From: Rubellimicrobium sp. CFH 75288
GTDB taxonomy: Bacteria > Pseudomonadota > Alphaproteobacteria > Rhodobacterales > Rhodobacteraceae
Direction: 5' to 3'
Assembly: GCF_009904055.1 (NCBI RefSeq)
Contig: NZ_WYDP01000005.1
Coordinates: 365,732-429,731, forward strand
DNA: 64,000 nucleotides
This document shows, piece after piece, positions 39,930 to 49,553 of this stretch. Both the position numbers and the translations under genes were made by a program. Each line of letters begins with the position of its first letter. Position 1 is the first letter of the stretch. The notes beneath the pieces are model-generated. The model was given only the letters and a program-made list of their open reading frames with translations. It ran no database searches and had not been told where the DNA came from.

Positions 39930-41351
39930 ATGACCATCACGCCCATCCTGCTGTGCGGCGGCTCCGGCACGCGGCTCTGGCCTCTGTCGCGCAAGAGCTT
40001 TCCCAAGCAGTTCGCCCCGCTTCTCGGCGAGGAGAGCCTGTTCCAGGCTTCGGCCCGGCGCCTGTCGGGGCCGGGTTTCGGTCATCCGGTCGTGGTCACG
40101 GCCGAACCCTTCCGCTTCATCGCCGCCGAGCAGATCGCGGCCGCCGGCCAGCCCGGTGCCGCCCTCCTGATCGAACCCGAGGGGCGCGACACGGCGCCGG
40201 CGATCCTCGCTGCCGCGCTCTTTGCCGCCGCCGAGGACCCGGCCGCGCTCCTGCTCGTGGCGCCCTCCGACCACGTCATCCCCGATGCCGAGGCGTTCCG
40301 TGCCGCCGTTGCGGCCGGCCGGCCGGCAGCCGAGGAGGGGCGCATCGTCACATTCGGCATCCGGCCCGACCGGGCCGAGACGGGGTATGGCTATCTCGAG
40401 CTCGACGAGGCGCCCGACCTGACGGCGCCCCCGGCCCCCCACCCGCTTCGCGCCTTTGTCGAGAAACCCGACGCCGCCCGGGCCGAGGCCATGGTGGCCG
40501 GGGGGCGGCATCTCTGGAACGCGGGCATCTTCCTGTTCCGCGCCGATGCCCTCCTGCGCGAGGCGCGCGAGCATGCGCCCGACCTGCTCGACGCGGCCGA
40601 GGCCGCCCTGGCGGGGGCGAGCCGGGATCTGGGCTTCATCCGGCTCGACCCGTCGCACTGGAGCCGCGCCCCCGCCATCTCCATCGACTATGCCCTGATG
40701 GAGAAGGCCCGCGCGCTCAGCGTGGTGCCGTTCGCGGGACGGTGGTCGGATCTGGGCGACTGGGCGTCCGTCTGGCGCGAGACGGAAGAGGCCGGCCTGT
40801 CTCGCGGAGGCCAGGCCACGGCCATCGACTGCGAGGGCACGCTCCTGCGCTCCGAATCGCCCGGGCAACGGATCGTCGGGATCGGCCTGCGCGACATGGT
40901 CGCGGTGGCGATGCCCGACGCCGTCCTGGTCGCCCCGCGCGACCGCGCCCAGCAGGTCAAGGAGGCCGTCGCCGCGCTGAAGGCCGAACGCGCCCCCCAA
41001 GCCGAGAGCTTTCCCCGCGACCACCGGCCCTGGGGCTGGTTCGAGAGCCTGGCGATGGGCGACCGCTTCCAGGTCAAGCGGATCGTGGTCAAGCCCGGGG
41101 GCGCGCTCTCGCTCCAGAGCCACCACCACCGGGCCGAGCACTGGATCGTGGTCCAGGGCACCGCGCGCGTGACCGTGGACGACGAGGTGCGCCTGCTGAC
41201 GGAGAACCAGTCCGTCTACATCCCCCTTGGCGCGATCCACCGCCTCGAGAATCCCGGCAAGCTGCCCATGGTCCTGATCGAGGTCCAGACCGGCGCCTAT
41301 CTCGGCGAGGACGACATCGTGCGCTACGAGGACGTGTACGCGCGCAGCTGA
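39930..41351 (+). CDS. manC: Mannose-1-phosphate guanylyltransferase / mannose-6-phosphate isomerase
   Basis: A bifunctional type II enzyme of 473 residues that makes GDP-mannose. The N-terminal guanylyltransferase shows CGGSGTRLWPLSRKSFPKQF at 10-29, VAPSDHVI near 111, AFVEKPD near 174, and WNAGIFLFR near 193. The C-terminal cupin isomerase domain (about 360-473) has GGALSLQSHHHRAEHWIVVQGTA with the metal ligands QxHxHR-type histidines, and closes with GEDDIVRYEDVYAR. GDP-mannose feeds exopolysaccharide or glycolipid synthesis, linking it to the ABC exporter. It starts 162 bp after the SH3 gene behind a possible leader ORF. Confidence 0.94.
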   Translation: MTITPILLCGGSGTRLWPLSRKSFPKQFAPLLGEESLFQASARRLSGPGFGHPVVVTAEPFRFIAAEQIAAAGQPGAALLIEPEGRDTAPAILAAALFAAAEDPAALLLVAPSDHVIPDAEAFRAAVAAGRPAAEEGRIVTFGIRPDRAETGYGYLELDEAPDLTAPPAPHPLRAFVEKPDAARAEAMVAGGRHLWNAGIFLFRADALLREAREHAPDLLDAAEAALAGASRDLGFIRLDPSHWSRAPAISIDYALMEKARALSVVPFAGRWSDLGDWASVWRETEEAGLSRGGQATAIDCEGTLLRSESPGQRIVGIGLRDMVAVAMPDAVLVAPRDRAQQVKEAVAALKAERAPQAESFPRDHRPWGWFESLAMGDRFQVKRIVVKPGGALSLQSHHHRAEHWIVVQGTARVTVDDEVRLLTENQSVYIPLGAIHRLENPGKLPMVLIEVQTGAYLGEDDIVRYEDVYARS

Positions 41352-41387
41352 CCGTTCCGGGTCCCGGGCGGCGCAGTGACGCGGCGG

Positions 41388-41416
41388 CTGTCATAAAACT
41401 ATTACACTCCTGTTAC
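41388..41416 (+). promoter_or_regulatory. Pho box (PhoB binding site) upstream of pstS
   Basis: Three direct half-sites, CTGTCAT (41388), CTATTAC (41399) and CTGTTAC (41410), are spaced exactly 11 bases apart with A-rich spacers. The first 18 bases match the canonical Pho box, CTGTCATAAAACTGTCAT, apart from three positions. The site lies 88 bases before the pstS start. The PhoB gene at the end of the same operon makes this an autoregulatory circuit. Confidence 0.88.
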
Positions 41417-41503
41417 AAAAGCATCGCCTGCGGCGAGTAGCTGGGGCGCGAGGCGGGTGCCTTCCGGCGCCCTCCCGCCAGGAGACAAATCAGGAGCAAC
41501 CTC

Positions 41504-42547
41504 ATGTCTCACGCGACCCTCACGGTCTCGACGGTGGCGCTCATCGCGCTGGCCGCGACCGGCGCCTTCGCCCAGAGCCGTCAGGAAATCCGCATCGTCG
41601 GCTCCTCGACGGTGTTTCCCTACAGCCAGGCGGTGGCCGAGCAGTTCGCCAACCAGACCGGCGCGCCCTCGCCCATCGTCGAATCGACGGGCACCGGCGG
41701 CGGCTTCCAAGCCTTCTGCGCCGGCATCGGCGAGCAGCACCCCGATATCGCCGGCGCCTCGCGCGAGATGCGCCCCTCCGAATGGGAACTCTGCCAGCAG
41801 AACGGCGTGACCGACATCTCCGAGGCGCTGATCGGCTATGACGGGCTCTCGATCGTGATCTCGCGCCAGAACGACTTCGACTGGGATCTCTCCCTGGAAG
41901 AAATCTATCTCGCGCTCGCCGCGCAGGTTCCGGTGGACGGCGAGTGGGTGGACAACCCCTATCAGCGCTGGAGCGAGATCGACCCCGAACTGCCCGACAT
42001 CCCGATCCTGGTCTATGGCCCGCCGCCGACCTCCGGCACGCGCGACGCGTTCGTGGAACTCGCGATGCATGAGGGCTGCAAGGAACTCGACTACGTCCAG
42101 CAGGGCGGGTTCGATTCGGCCTGGATCAACGAGAACTGCTCGCGGATGCGGACCGACGGTCCCTTTGTCGAGGCCGGCGAGAACGACAACCTGATCGTCC
42201 AGCGCCTGCAGGCCGATCCGAACGCCATGGGCATCTTCGGCTACTCGTTCCTTTACGAGAACCTCGACACGCTCAAGGACGTCAACATCAACGGCGTCGA
42301 GGCCAATCTCGACACGATCGCCTCGTTCGAGTATCCGATCGCGCGTCCCCTCTACATCTACATCAAGAACGCGCATCGCGGCGTGATCCCGAACCTCCAG
42401 GAGTTCGTGGAGGAATACATGTCCGAGGACGCGCTGGCCCGCGACGGCTACCTGGCCGAGCGGGGCCTCGTGTCGCTGCCCGACGACGTGCGTGCCCAGA
42501 CCCAGGAAGCCGTGATCGCCGGCGCCTCCATGTCGGCGCCCGAGTGA
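41504..42547 (+). CDS. pstS: Phosphate ABC transporter substrate-binding protein
   Basis: A 347-residue periplasmic phosphate-binding protein. The signal peptide is residues 1-23 (ending GAFA). The mature chain has the phosphate-site motifs IRIVGSSTVFPYSQAVAEQF near 29, ESTGTGGGFQAFCAGIG near 61 and PPTSGTRDAFVEL near 171. This is the PstS/SphX-like form common in Rhodobacterales. The ATG at 41504 has CAGGAG upstream, and a Pho box lies 88 bp before it. A strong hairpin follows the stop, which probably keeps this product in excess over the membrane genes. Confidence 0.93.
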   Translation: MSHATLTVSTVALIALAATGAFAQSRQEIRIVGSSTVFPYSQAVAEQFANQTGAPSPIVESTGTGGGFQAFCAGIGEQHPDIAGASREMRPSEWELCQQNGVTDISEALIGYDGLSIVISRQNDFDWDLSLEEIYLALAAQVPVDGEWVDNPYQRWSEIDPELPDIPILVYGPPPTSGTRDAFVELAMHEGCKELDYVQQGGFDSAWINENCSRMRTDGPFVEAGENDNLIVQRLQADPNAMGIFGYSFLYENLDTLKDVNINGVEANLDTIASFEYPIARPLYIYIKNAHRGVIPNLQEFVEEYMSEDALARDGYLAERGLVSLPDDVRAQTQEAVIAGASMSAPE

Positions 42548-42560
42548 TCTGACACCTGCG

Positions 42561-42585
42561 CCCCGCCCGATCCGCTCGGGCGGGG
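42561..42585 (+). other. Strong intercistronic hairpin between pstS and pstC
   Basis: A perfect 10-bp stem, CCCCGCCCGA (42561-42570) with TCGGGCGGGG (42576-42585), and a 5-base loop. It lies 13 bases after the pstS stop. There is no T-run, so partial termination or mRNA protection is more likely than full termination. Placement matches the hairpin after smoE. Confidence 0.6.
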
Positions 42586-42606
42586 CCCCCTCCAGCCGGG
42601 GTCCCC

Positions 42607-43983
42607 ATGACCACGATCGCGTTCGCGACGCTGCTCGCCCTCTCGCTGCTCGCCTATGTCTGGAACCGCCAGGCGGCCGGAGCCATCCGGGCCGGCGGCA
42701 CGCGGCTTCACTCGCTGACCGGATTTCACGGCCTGTACGGCCTTCTCGTGGTGCTGGTCCCGGTGCTGGTTCTCCTGCTGCTCTGGCTGGCCTTTCAGCG
42801 GCCCGTCATCGAGCGGTTCCTGATCGCCTCGCTCCCGCCCGGAACCTACGATGTCCTCGATACCGGCGGGCGACAGCTTCTCCTGTCGGAGATCCGGTCC
42901 ATCGCCGGCGGCGTCGTCTTCGGAGAGCCCGACGCGTGGAAGATCGAGGCCGCCCAGCGGCTGGTGGCGCTGCGCGAAACCTCCGCCCTCCTGATGGTCG
43001 CCGCCGCGGCCGGGCTGGGCCTCGTCCTGATGCTGTGGGCGCGCCGGTGCGTCTCGGCCAGCTTCCGGGCCCGTCAGGGGGTCGAGCGGATCGTCATGGG
43101 GATCATGGTGTTCTGCTCGATCGTCGCCATCGCCACGACGATCGGGATCGTCGCCTCGCTGGTCTACGAATCCGCCCTGTTCTTCCGCATGGTGCCCATC
43201 ACCGAATTCCTGTTCGGGACCCGCTGGGAGCCGCAGATGCCCATCCGCGCCGACCAGATCGCGGCCGAAGGGGCCTTCGGTGTGGTGCCGGTATTCCTCG
43301 GCACCCTGGTGATCATGGTCGTGGCCCTCACGGTGGCCGTGCCGATCGGTCTGCTGACCGCCATCTACCTCAACGAGTTCGCCAGTCCCGCCTTTCGCGC
43401 CTGGGCCAAGCCGGTGCTCGAGATCTTGGCGGGCGTCCCGACGGTCGTGTACGGCTTCTTCGCCATCCTGGTCGTCGCGCCCTTCCTGCGCCAGACGGGC
43501 ACGCAGCTCGGCCTCGCCGTGTCGCCGAACACTGCGCTGGCCGCGGGCAGCGTGATGGGGATCATGCTCATCCCCTTCATCTCCTCCTTCACCGACGACG
43601 CGCTTTCGGCGGTGCCGCGCTCGCTGCGCGACGGGGCTCTCGCGCTCGGCGCCACGCGGGGCGAGACGATGATGAACGTCCTCTTCCCGGCCGCCATTCC
43701 CGGCATCGCCGGCGGCATCCTTCTCGCCGTGAGCCGCGCCATCGGCGAGACGATGATCGTGGTCATGGCCGCCGGCCTGATGGCGTCCATGACCATCAAC
43801 CCGCTCGACGCGGTGACCACCGTGACCGTGCAGATCGTCACGCTGCTGATCGGCGATACCGCCTTCGACAGCCCCAAGACTCTGGCGGCCTTCGCGCTCG
43901 GACTCCTGCTGTTCCTGGTCACGCTGGGCATCAACGTGCTGGCGCTGCGGATCGTCCGCAAGTACCGCGAAATCTACGACTAG
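42607..43983 (+). CDS. pstC: Phosphate ABC transporter permease PstC
   Basis: A 458-residue permease, longer than E. coli PstC because of an N-terminal extension (1-180). The extension has two further helices and a soluble loop with LLSEIRSIAGG, a form common in alphaproteobacteria. The permease core has GTLVIMVVALTVAVPIGLLTAIYLNEFA near 235, AGVPTVVYGFFA near 278 and the EAA-type loop LRDGALALGATRGETMMNVLFPAA near 340. It starts 59 bp after pstS, past the hairpin, with no strong ribosome site visible, and precedes pstA by nine bases. Confidence 0.93.
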   Translation: MTTIAFATLLALSLLAYVWNRQAAGAIRAGGTRLHSLTGFHGLYGLLVVLVPVLVLLLLWLAFQRPVIERFLIASLPPGTYDVLDTGGRQLLLSEIRSIAGGVVFGEPDAWKIEAAQRLVALRETSALLMVAAAAGLGLVLMLWARRCVSASFRARQGVERIVMGIMVFCSIVAIATTIGIVASLVYESALFFRMVPITEFLFGTRWEPQMPIRADQIAAEGAFGVVPVFLGTLVIMVVALTVAVPIGLLTAIYLNEFASPAFRAWAKPVLEILAGVPTVVYGFFAILVVAPFLRQTGTQLGLAVSPNTALAAGSVMGIMLIPFISSFTDDALSAVPRSLRDGALALGATRGETMMNVLFPAAIPGIAGGILLAVSRAIGETMIVVMAAGLMASMTINPLDAVTTVTVQIVTLLIGDTAFDSPKTLAAFALGLLLFLVTLGINVLALRIVRKYREIYD

Positions 43984-43992
43984 AGGCGACGC

Positions 43993-45288
43993 ATGGCCGA
44001 CACCCCCCTTTATGGCGCGGACAGCCCGGCGGGCTCCGTCATCGACCGCATCCGACCCGGTCTGGCCGCGCGCCGCCGCAAGGAGCTGCGGCTCAAGATC
44101 TACGGCCTTGTGGCCATGGGCATCGCCTTCGGGATGCTCGCGCTGCTGATCGGCTCGCTCGTCTTCACGGGCTGGCGCGCCTTCACGCAGACCCATGTGA
44201 CGCTGGACGTGTTCCTCGACCCTGCCGAGATCCGGGCCGAGACCCTCCCGCGCGGCGGCTTCGACTCGGTCCTCGAGGCCAGCCTGCTGCAATATTTCCC
44301 CGAGGCGACCGAACGCGCCGAGCGGCGGGAGGTGATGGGGATCCTGTCCAACGGGGCCCAGTTCATCCTGCGCGACCGCGTCGTCGCGGACCCCTCACTG
44401 ATCGGGCAGACGATCCGCGTGACGGTGCCCACCTCCGACAGCTACGACCAGCTCCGCAAGGGCCTGATCGACCGCGAGACGCCCGAGCGGCTGCGCCGGC
44501 TCAACGATGCCCAGGTGGAGCGCTTCGACCGGCTGGAGGCCGCCGGGGTCGTGAGCCAGCCGCTCAACTGGGCGCTGCTGCGCAACGCCGACAGCCGTTT
44601 CCCCGAACTCGCGGGCCTGCGCGGCGCGCTGGTCGGGTCGTTCTGGCTGCTGCTGATCTGCTTCCTGATCTCGTTCCCCCTCGGCATCGCCGCGGCGATC
44701 TATCTCGAGGAATTCGCCCCGAAGAACCGGGTTTCCGACCTCATCGAGGTGAACATCAACAACCTGGCCGCCGTTCCGTCGGTCGTCTTCGGCCTCTTGG
44801 GCCTAGCGGTGTTCATCAACTGGTTCGGCATGCCGCGCTCGGCGCCCATCGTCGGGGGGATGGTGCTGGCGCTGATGACGCTGCCCACCATCATCATCGC
44901 CACGCGGGCGGCGCTCAAGGCCGTGCCGCCCTCCATCCGCGAGGCCGCGCTCGGCGTCGGCGCCTCGCGCCAGCAGGTGGTGTTCGGCCATGTGCTCCCG
45001 CTCGCCATGCCGGGCATCCTGACGGGGACCATCATCGGCCTGGCCCAGGCCTTGGGCGAGACGGCCCCCCTTCTGCTGATCGGGATGAACGCCTTCATCA
45101 CCTCGGCCCCGGACGGTCCCTTCCAGGCCGCCACGGCCCTGCCCACCCAGATCTTCATCTGGGCCGACAGCCCCGAACGGGGCTTCGTCAGCCGCACCTC
45201 GGCCGCGATCCTGGTGCTGCTCAGCTTCCTGATCGCGATGAACGCCCTTGCCATCTTCCTGCGTCAGCGCTTCCAGCGCACGTGGTGA
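43993..45288 (+). CDS. pstA: Phosphate ABC transporter permease PstA
   Basis: A 431-residue permease with a long N-terminal part. After a cytoplasmic segment and a first helix near 40-60, a periplasmic domain of about 140 residues (70-205) carries [30 protein letters not shown]. The permease core follows with [19 protein letters not shown] near 228, [16 protein letters not shown] near 256 and the coupling loop [23 protein letters not shown] near 316. The periplasmic extension is typical of PstA in Rhodobacterales. Its 3' end is 16 bases before pstB. Confidence 0.93.
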   Translation: MADTPLYGADSPAGSVIDRIRPGLAARRRKELRLKIYGLVAMGIAFGMLALLIGSLVFTGWRAFTQTHVTLDVFLDPAEIRAETLPRGGFDSVLEASLLQYFPEATERAERREVMGILSNGAQFILRDRVVADPSLIGQTIRVTVPTSDSYDQLRKGLIDRETPERLRRLNDAQVERFDRLEAAGVVSQPLNWALLRNADSRFPELAGLRGALVGSFWLLLICFLISFPLGIAAAIYLEEFAPKNRVSDLIEVNINNLAAVPSVVFGLLGLAVFINWFGMPRSAPIVGGMVLALMTLPTIIIATRAALKAVPPSIREAALGVGASRQQVVFGHVLPLAMPGILTGTIIGLAQALGETAPLLLIGMNAFITSAPDGPFQAATALPTQIFIWADSPERGFVSRTSAAILVLLSFLIAMNALAIFLRQRFQRTW

Positions 45289-45304
45289 CCGCCGGAGCCT
45301 GCCC

Positions 45305-46099
<795 letters not shown>

Positions 46100-46109
46100 G
46101 GCGCCGCCG

Positions 46110-46871
46110 ATGACCCCGTCCCTTCCCGTCGCGGAGATCCGCATGCAAGACCAGCACATCCTCAGCGCCTATGACCGCGACCTCGAGGCGCTCCAGGCGC
46201 TTGTCCTCAAGATGGGCGGCCTCGTGGAGGACGCGATCCTGAAGGGCGGGGACGCCCTTTCCGCGCTGGACACCGAGATGGCCGAGCGGGTGCGCCGGGG
46301 CGATGCCGTCATCGACGGACTGGAGGAGACGATCAACGAGGAGGTCGCCCGCGTCATCGCGCTGCGCGCCCCGGTGAGCCGCGACCTGCGGGTGCTGCTG
46401 TCCGTGCTGCGCTTGGCCGCCTCGCTCGAGCGCGTGGGCGATTACGCCAAGAACATCGCCAAGCGTGTGACCGTCCTGTCCCAGAGCCGCAGCATCAACG
46501 GCGCGGACGCCTCGCTGCGGCGCATGGGCCGCGAGGTGCAGGGCATGCTGCGCGACACGCTCGACGCCTTCGTGCGGCGCGACGCCGCGCTGGCCGCCGA
46601 CGTGCTGGCCCGCGACGAGACCGTGGACCAGATGTACAACGCCCTGTTCCGCGAGATCCTGACCTTCATGATGGAGGACCCGCGCACCATCACCCCGGCC
46701 ATGCACCTCCATTTCGTCGCCAAGAACCTCGAGCGCATGGGCGACCTGGTCACCAACATGGCCGAGCAGGTGATCTATCTCGTCACCGGGTCCAGACCCG
46801 CCGACGAACGGCCCAAGGGGGACCGCACCGCCTTCATGGGGGCCGAGGACCCCGAGGACCCGAGTTCGTGA
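46110..46871 (+). CDS. phoU: Phosphate signalling protein PhoU
   Basis: A 253-residue all-helical regulator that links the Pst transporter to the PhoR/PhoB system. The two PhoU repeats show as DRDLEALQALVLKMGGLVEDAIL near 19-41 with LAASLERVGDYAKNIAKRV near 107, and the second with FVAKNLERMGDLVTNMAEQVIYL near 206. The metal-binding E-x3-D motifs (ERVGD, ERMGD) are intact. Two starts are possible: ATG at 46110, or ATG at 46143 with GCGGAG six bases upstream and the more standard head MQDQHI. The C-terminal 20 residues are charged and variable. Confidence 0.93.
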   Translation: MTPSLPVAEIRMQDQHILSAYDRDLEALQALVLKMGGLVEDAILKGGDALSALDTEMAERVRRGDAVIDGLEETINEEVARVIALRAPVSRDLRVLLSVLRLAASLERVGDYAKNIAKRVTVLSQSRSINGADASLRRMGREVQGMLRDTLDAFVRRDAALAADVLARDETVDQMYNALFREILTFMMEDPRTITPAMHLHFVAKNLERMGDLVTNMAEQVIYLVTGSRPADERPKGDRTAFMGAEDPEDPSS

Positions 46872-46894
46872 CGCCCCTGTTGCGGAGCTGACCC

Positions 46895-47596
46895 GTGGCT
46901 GCTGCCCATCCTGCCCTTGCCCCCCATGTGCTGCTCGTCGAGGACGAGCCTGCCCAGCGCGAATTGCTGGCCTACAACCTCGAGGCCGAGGGGTTCCGCG
47001 TCACCCAGGCGGCCGATGGCGACGAAGGACTCGTGGCGCTGCGCGAGGACCCGCCCGACGTGGTCGTGCTCGACTGGATGCTGCCCGGCGTGTCGGGCAT
47101 CGAGCTGTGCCGCCGGCTGCGCGCGCGGCCCGAAACCCGCGCGATCCCGGTCATCATGCTCTCGGCCCGGTCGGAGGAAAGCGATCGCATCCGGGGTCTC
47201 GAGACGGGGGCGGACGACTATGTCATCAAGCCCTATGCCGTGGCCGAGCTGCTCGCCCGGGTCCGCGCCCAGCTGCGCCGCGCGCGCCCCGCGACGGTGG
47301 GCCAGATCCTCGAGTGGGAGGACATCACGCTCGATGCCGAGACCCACCGCGTCACGCGCGCGGGCTGCCGGCTCAAGCTCGGGCCGACCGAGTTCCGCCT
47401 GCTGGCCGTGCTGATGGAGAAGCCCGGCCGGGTCTGGTCGCGCGAGCAGCTCCTCGACCGCGTCTGGGGCCGGGAAGCCTATGTGGATACGCGCACGGTG
47501 GACGTGCATGTGGGCCGGCTGCGCAAGGCGCTGATGGCCGAGGGCGGCAGCGATCCGCTGCGCACGGTGCGCGGGGCGGGCTACTCGCTCGGCTGA
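46895..47596 (+). CDS. phoB: Phosphate regulon response regulator PhoB
   Basis: A 233-residue OmpR/PhoB-family response regulator. The receiver domain (10-125) has the acidic pair in LLVEDEP, the phosphorylation Asp in VVVLDWMLPG near 59 and Lys in DYVIKPYAVAELLARVRA near 110. The winged helix (135-233) has LGPTEFRLLAVLMEKPGRVWSREQLLDRVWG and ends with RTVRGAGYSLG. The start is GTG at 46895 with GCGGAG upstream. It should bind the Pho box before pstS. The kinase gene phoR, often adjacent, is not found here or anywhere in the window. Confidence 0.93.
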   Translation: MAAAHPALAPHVLLVEDEPAQRELLAYNLEAEGFRVTQAADGDEGLVALREDPPDVVVLDWMLPGVSGIELCRRLRARPETRAIPVIMLSARSEESDRIRGLETGADDYVIKPYAVAELLARVRAQLRRARPATVGQILEWEDITLDAETHRVTRAGCRLKLGPTEFRLLAVLMEKPGRVWSREQLLDRVWGREAYVDTRTVDVHVGRLRKALMAEGGSDPLRTVRGAGYSLG

Positions 47597-47680
47597 CGCA
47601 CGCAGCCCCGTCTCCGTGCCCCGCCGGACCGCCCCGCCCCGGCCGATTCGCCCGCCTGTCCCGACACTGCCACGAATGTC

Positions 47681-47696
47681 TTAAGATCCGGTTAAC
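47681..47696 (+). promoter_or_regulatory. CtrA-like box (TTAA-N7-TTAAC)
   Basis: TTAAGATCCGGTTAAC is an exact match to the CtrA consensus spacing and half-sites. It sits between the convergent 3' ends of phoB (47596) and smpB (47750). The identical 16-mer, inverted, lies at 35482-35497. TTAA is rare in this GC-rich window, which makes the match unlikely to be chance. Confidence 0.5.
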
Positions 47697-47749
47697 GCCG
47701 CCCTCGGGCCTCGCGGCGCGCGGCCCGGCCGGAGGGCGCGAACGCCGCC

Positions 47750-48220
47750 TCAGCCCTCCTTGAGCAGGCGGCGCTTCTGGCGGTCCCAGTCGCGTGCGGC
47801 CTCGGTCGCGCGCTTGTCGTGCAGCTTCTTGCCTTTGGCGATCCCGAGCCTGAGCTTCACGCGCCCCTTGTCGTTGAAATACATCGCGAGCGGCACGATG
47901 GTCATGCCCTCGCGCCGGGTGGCCGACCACAGCCGCGCCAGTTCGCGGCGGTTGACGAGGAGCTTGCGGCGGCGCCGCTCCTCGTGGCCCCAGGTGCGCG
48001 CGGGCTCGTAGGGAGCGATGGAGGCGTTGACGAGCCAGAGTTCCCCGTCCTCGACGGCGGCATAGGAGTCGGCGATGTTGCTCTTGCCGGTCCGCAGCGA
48101 CTTGACCTCGCTGCCCATCAGCACGATGCCGGCCTCGAGGTCGTCCTCGATGCTGTAATCGTAGCGCGCGCGCCGGTTCTCGGCGATGGTCCTGCGGGCG
48201 GGGTCGGAGGGCTTGGCCAT
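47750..48220 (-). CDS. smpB: SsrA-binding protein SmpB
   Basis: The 156-residue partner of tmRNA in ribosome rescue. It has the family features: the N-terminal [37 protein letters not shown] near 13-49, [22 protein letters not shown] near 70, and the basic C-terminal tail [27 protein letters not shown] that mimics the missing mRNA. Length is normal. The ATG at 48220 has a GGAGG site upstream on its strand. It stands apart from the neighbouring urate genes, and no tmRNA gene is visible here. Confidence 0.96.
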   Translation of the reverse strand: MAKPSDPARRTIAENRRARYDYSIEDDLEAGIVLMGSEVKSLRTGKSNIADSYAAVEDGELWLVNASIAPYEPARTWGHEERRRRKLLVNRRELARLWSATRREGMTIVPLAMYFNDKGRVKLRLGIAKGKKLHDKRATEAARDWDRQKRRLLKEG

Positions 48221-48264
48221 GGTCCGCCCGAGATAGGCGCCCCCGCGCCCGCGGTCAAACGGCC

Positions 48265-49485
48265 TCAGCCGCCCTCGGTCCAGGCGCGCAGCACCGCGCG
48301 CTCCTCCTCGGTGAGGCCGGTGAGGTTGCCCGGCGGCATGGCCCGGCTCAGCGCGGCCTGCAGGCGGATCGCCTGCGCCTGTCCGGCGATCTGGGCGTCG
48401 GTCTCGAGCATCACCCCCTTGGGCGGCCAGAGCAGGCGGCCCCAATAGGGCTCGGCCGCGTGGCACATGGCGCAGCGGCCCAGCACGATGTCGCGCGCGG
48501 CCTCCCAGTGGGGCGAGTCCATGCGCCGCAGCGCCTCGGCCGTGGGCGCCCGGGCATCCGCGCGCTCGGGCGTGAAGGCCTGCGGGGCGGAAAGCCAGGC
48601 GATGGCGAGAAAGATCAGGACCGTCGCGGCCCAGGTCCAGTGCGGGTGCCCCTTGCGCGCATGGACCGTGTTGAACCAGTGCCGGATCGTCACCCCCATC
48701 AGGAACACGAGCGAGGCGATGGCCCAGGCATTCTCGCCCCCGAAGGCGAGGGGGTAGTGGTTGGACAGCATCAGGAAGATGACGGGCAGCGTGAGGTAGT
48801 TGTTGTGCGTCGAGCGCTGCTTGGCGATGCGGCCGTACTTCGCGTCGGGCCGGCGCCCGGCGAGCAGGTCGGCGACCACGATCTTCTGGTTGGGGATGAT
48901 GGTGAAGAAGACGTTGCCCGTCATGATCGTGGCCGTGAAGGCCCCCAGATGCAGCAGCGCCGCCCGGCCCGAGAAGACGGCGGTATAGAACAGCGCCATC
49001 AGAACGATCAGCGCGAACAGCCCCAGCATGAGCCGCAGCGGCTCGTCCCCGAAGCGCGAGCGGCACATCGCGTCATAGGCCACCCAGCCGAAGGCGAGCG
49101 AGGCGGCCGAGATCAGGGCCCCCTGCCAGACGGGGATGTCGAGCACGGTGGGGTCGATCAGGAACAGCTCGCCCCCGATCCAGTAGACCAGCACGAGGAG
49201 CGCGAAGCCCGACAGCCAGGTGGCATAGCTCTCCCACTTGAACCAGGTGAGATCGGCGGGCATGCGCTCGGGCGCGACGAGGTATTTCTGGATGTGGTAG
49301 AAGCCGCCCCCGTGGACCTGCCATTCCTCGCCATCCGCGCCCGAGGCGAGGCGGCGGTCGCGGTGCAGCCCCAGATCGAGCGCGATGAAATAGAAGCTCG
49401 AGCCGATCCAGGCGATGGCGGTGACGACATGGAGCCAGCGGACCGCGAATTCCGCCCAGTGCCACAGCACCGCCCAGTCGTACAT
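48265..49485 (-). CDS. puuD: PuuD-type membrane urate hydroxylase with cytochrome c domain
   Basis: A 406-residue integral membrane urate hydroxylase that converts urate to 5-hydroxyisourate. Residues 1-300 carry about eight helices, starting with [54 protein letters not shown] lies near 76. The C-terminal domain (about 320-406) holds a haem site, [14 protein letters not shown], and the methionine-bearing [17 protein letters not shown], so electrons can pass to the respiratory chain. This is the known two-part PuuD structure. It is co-oriented with the DUF2125 and hiuH genes and divergent, as a group, from the puuE fusion. Confidence 0.94.
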   Translation of the reverse strand: MYDWAVLWHWAEFAVRWLHVVTAIAWIGSSFYFIALDLGLHRDRRLASGADGEEWQVHGGGFYHIQKYLVAPERMPADLTWFKWESYATWLSGFALLVLVYWIGGELFLIDPTVLDIPVWQGALISAASLAFGWVAYDAMCRSRFGDEPLRLMLGLFALIVLMALFYTAVFSGRAALLHLGAFTATIMTGNVFFTIIPNQKIVVADLLAGRRPDAKYGRIAKQRSTHNNYLTLPVIFLMLSNHYPLAFGGENAWAIASLVFLMGVTIRHWFNTVHARKGHPHWTWAATVLIFLAIAWLSAPQAFTPERADARAPTAEALRRMDSPHWEAARDIVLGRCAMCHAAEPYWGRLLWPPKGVMLETDAQIAGQAQAIRLQAALSRAMPPGNLTGLTEEERAVLRAWTEGG

Positions 49486-49553
49486 GGTCCCGCCCCTCCG
49501 TTCCGGTTCCCGGAGCCAAAGCCGCCGGCAGGCCGGGCGTCAAGGGCGCCCGC

